Assembly: GCA_903895055.1 (NCBI GenBank)
Contig: CAITSL010000053.1
Span: 1-23,309, forward strand
Direction of reading: 5' to 3'
DNA length: 23,309 nt
Source of the DNA: an uncultured bacterium
GTDB taxonomy: Bacteria > Patescibacteriota > Minisyncoccia > Phycocordibacterales > UBA9973
Positions 21,623 to 23,309 of the stretch are shown one piece after another. How positions within the stretch are numbered: position 1 is the first letter of the stretch; every line of letters begins with the position of its first letter. The translations under genes and the position numbers were made by a program. The notes beneath the pieces were generated by a model. It was not told where the DNA came from. It saw only the letters and a list, made by a program, of their open reading frames with translations, and did not search any database.

Positions 21623-22588
21623 TTAGCCCATTTTTGTTAATAAAAGCCATTCGGCAAGTGTCAAATCTTCTGCTCTTTTGTTTTCGAGTATCTTTTCGTA
21701 ATTTTTTTGTGTTTCCTTGTCCAAATTTAATGATTTTTTAAGATTTGAGAACAATTTTTTGCGTTTATGGGCAAAACCAGCGTGGATAATTTGCCAGAAT
21801 TTGTTTTCATCAATTTTATTTTTTTCGAAAAACTCTCTTGAAATATTTTTTATGGAAATAATGGCCGAATCCACTTTTGGAGCGGGAGAAAAATATCGTG
21901 CAGGCACCTTCATAATTATTTTCGGCTCGCCGTAAGCTTTTACCGAAATTGATAAAATACTCTCCCGTGCCCCGCGTAGCTTTTGCGAAGTGGGGTTTTC
22001 TCTCCTTCCCATAATTCTTTGCGCGACTTCGTGCTGGACCAAAAGGACCATCATGCTCGGTTGCGGTTCTTCAGTCAGAAATTTTTTTAAAATCGCGCCG
22101 GTAATGTTGTAGGGAATGTTCGCGATGATTTTATAGGATAAAAAGTTCTGCAAGATATTCTCTCTAAAAGCACAAAAATTTTCTGCTGAAAATTTTCTCT
22201 GTCCGTCGCCGTCGCGACTTCCAAGGCTTTTCTCAAGAACATCTTGCAGAACTTTTTTTACTTCAAATTTTAAAATATCTTCTTCTATAAGAAAAAGTTT
22301 TTCATTTTGAATTTCTTTGGCAAATTTTTCTTTTAAAAATTCCACCAGATTTTTGTCTTTTTCAACCGCGATGACACAGCCAGTTCCCTCCCCGCCAACG
22401 CCCTCGCTATGACGGGCAAGCAAAAGTTTTTCGGTGAGAGCGCCTTTGCCCGGACCGATTTCTAAAATAAGATCATCGGGTTTTATTTCTCCCGCTTCAA
22501 TAATTTTTCTGAGCGCCAGCTCGGATTTTAAAAAGTTTTGCCCTAATGATTTTTTTGCTCTGTGAAATTTTTGTGTTTGTTTTTGCAT
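21623..22588 (-). CDS. rsmA: 16S rRNA (adenine-N6,N6)-dimethyltransferase RsmA/KsgA with in-frame insertions
   Basis: Dimethylates the two adjacent adenines near the 3' end of 16S rRNA (A1518/A1519 in E. coli) during small-subunit maturation. Motifs are intact: KSLGQNFL (about 12-19), SAM-binding LEIGPGKGALTEKLL (about 43-57), acidic AVEKDKNL, and NIPYNITGAIL (about 159-169) matching the NLPY catalytic motif. The C-terminal domain has GFAHKRKKLFSNL. The product is 321 aa against a usual 260-275, and the excess is explained by three palindromic inserts: RHSEGVGGEGTG (about 59-70), a 40-residue block (about 111-149) and ENPTSQKLRGARE near 199-211. None removes a core motif, so the enzyme is probably active. 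Start ATGCAA at 22588 follows an AAAGT-type leader; the upstream helicase gene ends 40 bp before. Confidence 0.94.
   Translation of the reverse strand: MQKQTQKFHRAKKSLGQNFLKSELALRKIIEAGEIKPDDLILEIGPGKGALTEKLLLARHSEGVGGEGTGCVIAVEKDKNLVEFLKEKFAKEIQNEKLFLIEEDILKFEVKKVLQDVLEKSLGSRDGDGQRKFSAENFCAFRENILQNFLSYKIIANIPYNITGAILKKFLTEEPQPSMMVLLVQHEVAQRIMGRRENPTSQKLRGARESILSISVKAYGEPKIIMKVPARYFSPAPKVDSAIISIKNISREFFEKNKIDENKFWQIIHAGFAHKRKKLFSNLKKSLNLDKETQKNYEKILENKRAEDLTLAEWLLLTKMG
21971..21996 (-). repeat. 26-bp in-frame palindromic element (ENP type) in rsmA
   Basis: CCCCGC at the left and GTGGGG at the right end of 26 bp, with a TTTT centre. It encodes ENPTSQKLRGARE between the conserved helix QRIMGRR and the following strand of RsmA, where homologues have a short linker. 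Same length, frame and flank (GGGGTTTTCT) as the element at 10741-10766. Confidence 0.7.
22140..22257 (-). repeat. 118-bp element with 17-bp perfect inverted ends, in frame in rsmA
   Basis: The ends are AAAAAGTTCTGCAAGAT (22140-22156) and its exact reverse complement (22241-22257). The 84-bp interior includes a GC-rich GTCGCCGTCGCGAC stretch. It encodes about 39 residues (KKVLQDVLEKSLGSRDGDG and further to FRENILQNF) that are not part of the RsmA fold. It resembles the palindromic coding elements of Rickettsia in design, but this exact family was not searched. Confidence 0.85.
22385..22420 (-). repeat. In-frame GC-rich palindromic element in rsmA, N-terminal copy
   Basis: Imperfect hairpin: CCCGCC at 22391-22396 and GACGGG at 22411-22416 bound a 26-bp core. 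It encodes RHSEGVGGEG immediately after the SAM-binding motif, before GCVIAVEKD, where homologues go directly from the motif helix into the strand. Confidence 0.65.
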
Positions 22589-22628
22589 TTTAATTTTACT
22601 TTACACTTTCTACTTTTAACTTTTTACT
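22589..22628 (-). repeat. AAAGT-type leader repeat before rsmA
   Basis: The minus strand reads AAGTAAAAAGTTAAAAGTAG, AAAGTGTAAAGTAAAA and TTAAA before ATGCAA. It is the same composition and start context as the leaders at 9985-10014, 13832-13881 and 14507-14545. It fills the whole gap between the helicase stop codon and rsmA. Confidence 0.7.
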
Positions 22629-23309
22629 TACAGGTATATTGTTTTTATTCTCGGGTCTTCATCACCTTTTTCAATCAAGTCGGCCGGGATGTCGGAGATA
22701 AATTCCGAGGGCGCATTTATTTGGCGTGAACCGAAAATGGTGCGGAAATTTGCAAAGGATAAAAATAACTTTTCTTTCGCGCGAGTGAGCGCCACATAAA
22801 AAAGTCGGCGTTCTTCTTCTCTGTCTTCGGCAGTTTCTCTTTCATTTTGTTTTTCGTGCGGGAAAAGTCCGTCTTCCAGCCCGGTGATAAAAACATATTT
22901 GAACTCAAGTCCCTTCGAGGCGTGCACAGTCATTAACTTTACTGTGTTTTTATTTTCCTTTTTTTCTTGGTTGTGCATAATTGAATCTTGGTCAGAAGCG
23001 AGTGCTGCGTCTTCCAAAAGTTTTTCTATCCCCTCACCATTTTTTAGATTATCATATTTTAAGGCAAGAGTCGCTAATTCCTTAATGTTTTCAAGCCTTT
23101 CTACGTCTTCTTCTGTGCCGGTAGAAAGTTCTAAATCAATGCCGGATTTTTTAACCGCAAATTTTACCACAGATGAAGCAGGTTCTTTCTCTATTTTTTC
23201 TTTTATAGCTTCAAGTGTTTTGTAAAAATTATCGATCTTTATTTTTGTTTTTATGGGCAAACTTTCCGTATCTTGCGCAAAAATTTTAGCCAAAGTTGCT
23301 TTACCGATG
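22628..23309 (-). CDS. UvrD/PcrA-family DNA helicase, C-terminal part (5' end outside window)
   Basis: Superfamily 1A 3'-5' helicase acting in repair and replication restart. About 226 C-terminal residues are visible, beginning IGKATLAKIFAQDTE at the window edge; the frame is open to 23309, so no start is present. Helicase motif V is seen as LMTVHASKGLEFKYVFITGL and EDGLFPH, and motif VI as EEERRLFYVALTRAKEKLFL. These are typical of PcrA/UvrD/Rep. The tail ends SEFISDIPADLIE and then a short basic segment. The gene ends 40 bp before rsmA. Whether it is PcrA, UvrD or Rep cannot be told from this part. Confidence 0.92.
   Translation of the reverse strand, partial: IGKATLAKIFAQDTESLPIKTKIKIDNFYKTLEAIKEKIEKEPASSVVKFAVKKSGIDLELSTGTEEDVERLENIKELATLALKYDNLKNGEGIEKLLEDAALASDQDSIMHNQEKKENKNTVKLMTVHASKGLEFKYVFITGLEDGLFPHEKQNERETAEDREEERRLFYVALTRAKEKLFLSFANFRTIFGSRQINAPSEFISDIPADLIEKGDEDPRIKTIYL

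Noticed and set aside
23291..23293. Start codon of the helicase gene at 23293
   Set aside because: That codon is an internal TTG (Leu); the frame is open upstream to the window edge, so the gene is truncated.

Overview
The window looks like chromosomal DNA of a Candidate Phyla Radiation (Patescibacteria) bacterium, most likely a Parcubacteria-type lineage. The DNA is AT-rich and genes are packed tightly. Housekeeping proteins are short (44-aa L34, 242-aa YidC, a KhpB with no Jag N-terminal domain). A divergent VirB4/PrgI/VirB2-like secretion cluster with many large secreted proteins is present, a combination known from CPR genomes. TGA ends several genes (rnpA, khpB), so the standard bacterial code applies, which argues against Gracilibacteria and Absconditabacteria. 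The lineage is inferred from gene content, not from a search.

Layout. (1) 1-1273: dnaA on the minus strand, cut a few codons short by the window edge. (2) 1274-1364: a 91-bp divergent control region with three DnaA-box-like sites and promoters facing both ways, a candidate oriC or dnaA autoregulatory site. (3) 1365-3296, plus strand: the classic rpmH-rnpA-yidD-yidC-khpB block (ribosomal protein, RNase P protein, membrane insertion, RNA-binding protein). (4) 3289-21581, minus strand: about 18 kb encoding a minimal type IV secretion/pilus-like machine. It has a VirB6/TrbL-like channel, PrgI (VirB3-like), a VirB4 ATPase split into two genes, a VirB2-like pilin fused to a possible M15/LAS-type domain, and at least seven exported or accessory proteins of unknown role. 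No VirD4 coupling protein, VirB11 or relaxase is visible, so conjugation is not supported; surface pili, DNA uptake or contact with a host cell are alternatives. An ORF6N-domain gene sits in the middle of the cluster. (5) 21623-23309, minus strand: rsmA (ksgA) and the C-terminal part of a UvrD/PcrA helicase, cut by the right edge.

The most unusual material is at the DNA level. Short palindromic elements lie in frame inside protein-coding genes: three in rsmA, one of them about 118 bp with perfect 17-bp inverted ends, and three in T4SS-region genes. The ORF6N gene carries a four-unit array of palindromes. A heptad-like AAAGTWR leader repeat precedes at least four genes that begin ATGCAA, and it flanks the ORF6N gene on both sides. 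Several genes have a TATAAT-type box only 6-8 nt before the start codon, which suggests leaderless transcripts. Two T4SS-region promoters share an almost identical 20-nt block.
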